The translations under genes and the position numbers were made by a program. This document shows positions 63,657 to 64,000 of a stretch of 64,000 bases of DNA, piece after piece; the stretch's first letter is position 1; every line of letters begins with the position of its first letter. This DNA comes from Limnomonas spitsbergensis (taxonomy: Eukaryota; Chlorophyta; Chlorophyceae; Chlamydomonadales), in contig JAYJMM010000099.1 in NCBI GenBank assembly GCA_037349105.1, forward strand, positions 558,001-622,000. Direction: 5' to 3'. A model generated the notes under the pieces. The model saw only the letters and a program-made list of their open reading frames with translations, was not told the origin of the DNA and did not search any database.

Positions 63657-64000
63657 GTGCGAGTGGGGTGCAGAAACGAAGAGAGGGGGCCTAGGTGGGA
63701 GGTGCTGTGCGCAGGTGGGTGTGGGAGGGGCTGTGAATGTGAGCTGTCTATTTGTTGATGCTTAAGTCTTCATCTCCGATCATGTATTCCTCAGTTGAGC
63801 ATCATCATCACTCATCATCAATGAATACTTGGGCATCATCACTCATCATGGTGTTGAATTCCTTTTGGGAGCAGGTGGATGCCATGTTGTCATGTTGACA
63901 TGTGTGACATGTGCGTTTTGTGTGACAAGTGTGACATGTTCACATGTGTGGCGTGTATCCCAAGTGTGACATTTTAATCTGTTAACATGTGCGGTGTGTA
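63657..64000. other. Final intron sequence to the right edge
   Basis: Contains CATCATCA-rich sequence (63800-63850) and TGTGACATGTG-type repeats (63895-64000). No further desaturase exon is visible, so the third histidine box must lie beyond the window. Confidence 0.5.

Noticed and set aside
1..64000. tRNA, rRNA or snRNA genes
   Set aside because: No cloverleaf with paired A and B boxes, rRNA core or snRNA signature was found by eye; B-box-like GGTTCAA near 52200 lacks the rest of a tRNA.

Overview
The window looks like nuclear DNA of a chlorophycean green alga of the Chlamydomonadales (volvocine or Haematococcus-like). The evidence is a pherophorin gene with Ser-Pro-Pro rods, GC-rich coding exons, small exons separated by long introns, and introns packed with minisatellites. 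The species cannot be fixed from sequence alone. Exon models below come from open frames, GT/AG sites and matching intron phases read by eye.

Layout. 1-8.3 kb is mostly gene-poor and holds a 43-bp minisatellite (1.4-3.3 kb), a possible F-box fragment (5.6-6.0 kb) and a 22-bp satellite (6.5-8.05 kb). 8.4-10.7 kb carries the last two exons of an unrecognised plus-strand gene. 10.75-25.85 kb is one retroelement on the minus strand, inserted about 60 bp past that gene's stop codon. It has a 3,726-codon open frame (gag-like, CCHC knuckles, retropepsin-like motif), an integrase C-terminal remnant fused to a PHD finger, no reverse transcriptase, and terminal repeats in a split A-internal-B-A-B order.

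26.6-36.9 kb is an unrecognised multi-exon minus-strand gene. 38.6-41.95 kb is a complete six-exon Alba-domain gene (plus, 240 aa, RGG tail). 43.3-46.3 kb is a minus-strand DUF1826 gene. 50.9-55.8 kb is a minus-strand pherophorin gene with long proline rods. 59-63.7 kb is a plus-strand acyl-lipid/acyl-CoA desaturase gene (FAD5/delta-9 type), cut by the right edge before its third histidine box. At least three dispersed repeat families are scattered through introns and intergenic DNA.

The strongest general pattern is that many intron minisatellites are tandem copies of the adjoining exon end plus its 5' splice site. This is seen in at least four introns of the desaturase gene, two or three of the 26.6-36.9 kb gene, and in diverged form in the DUF1826 gene. 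The second main result is the retroelement: split direct repeats normally associated with DIRS/PAT/Kangaroo elements, but with a DDE-integrase remnant, a possible 4-bp target duplication, and a 23-nt segment at the repeat/internal junction perfectly complementary to part of its own repeat.
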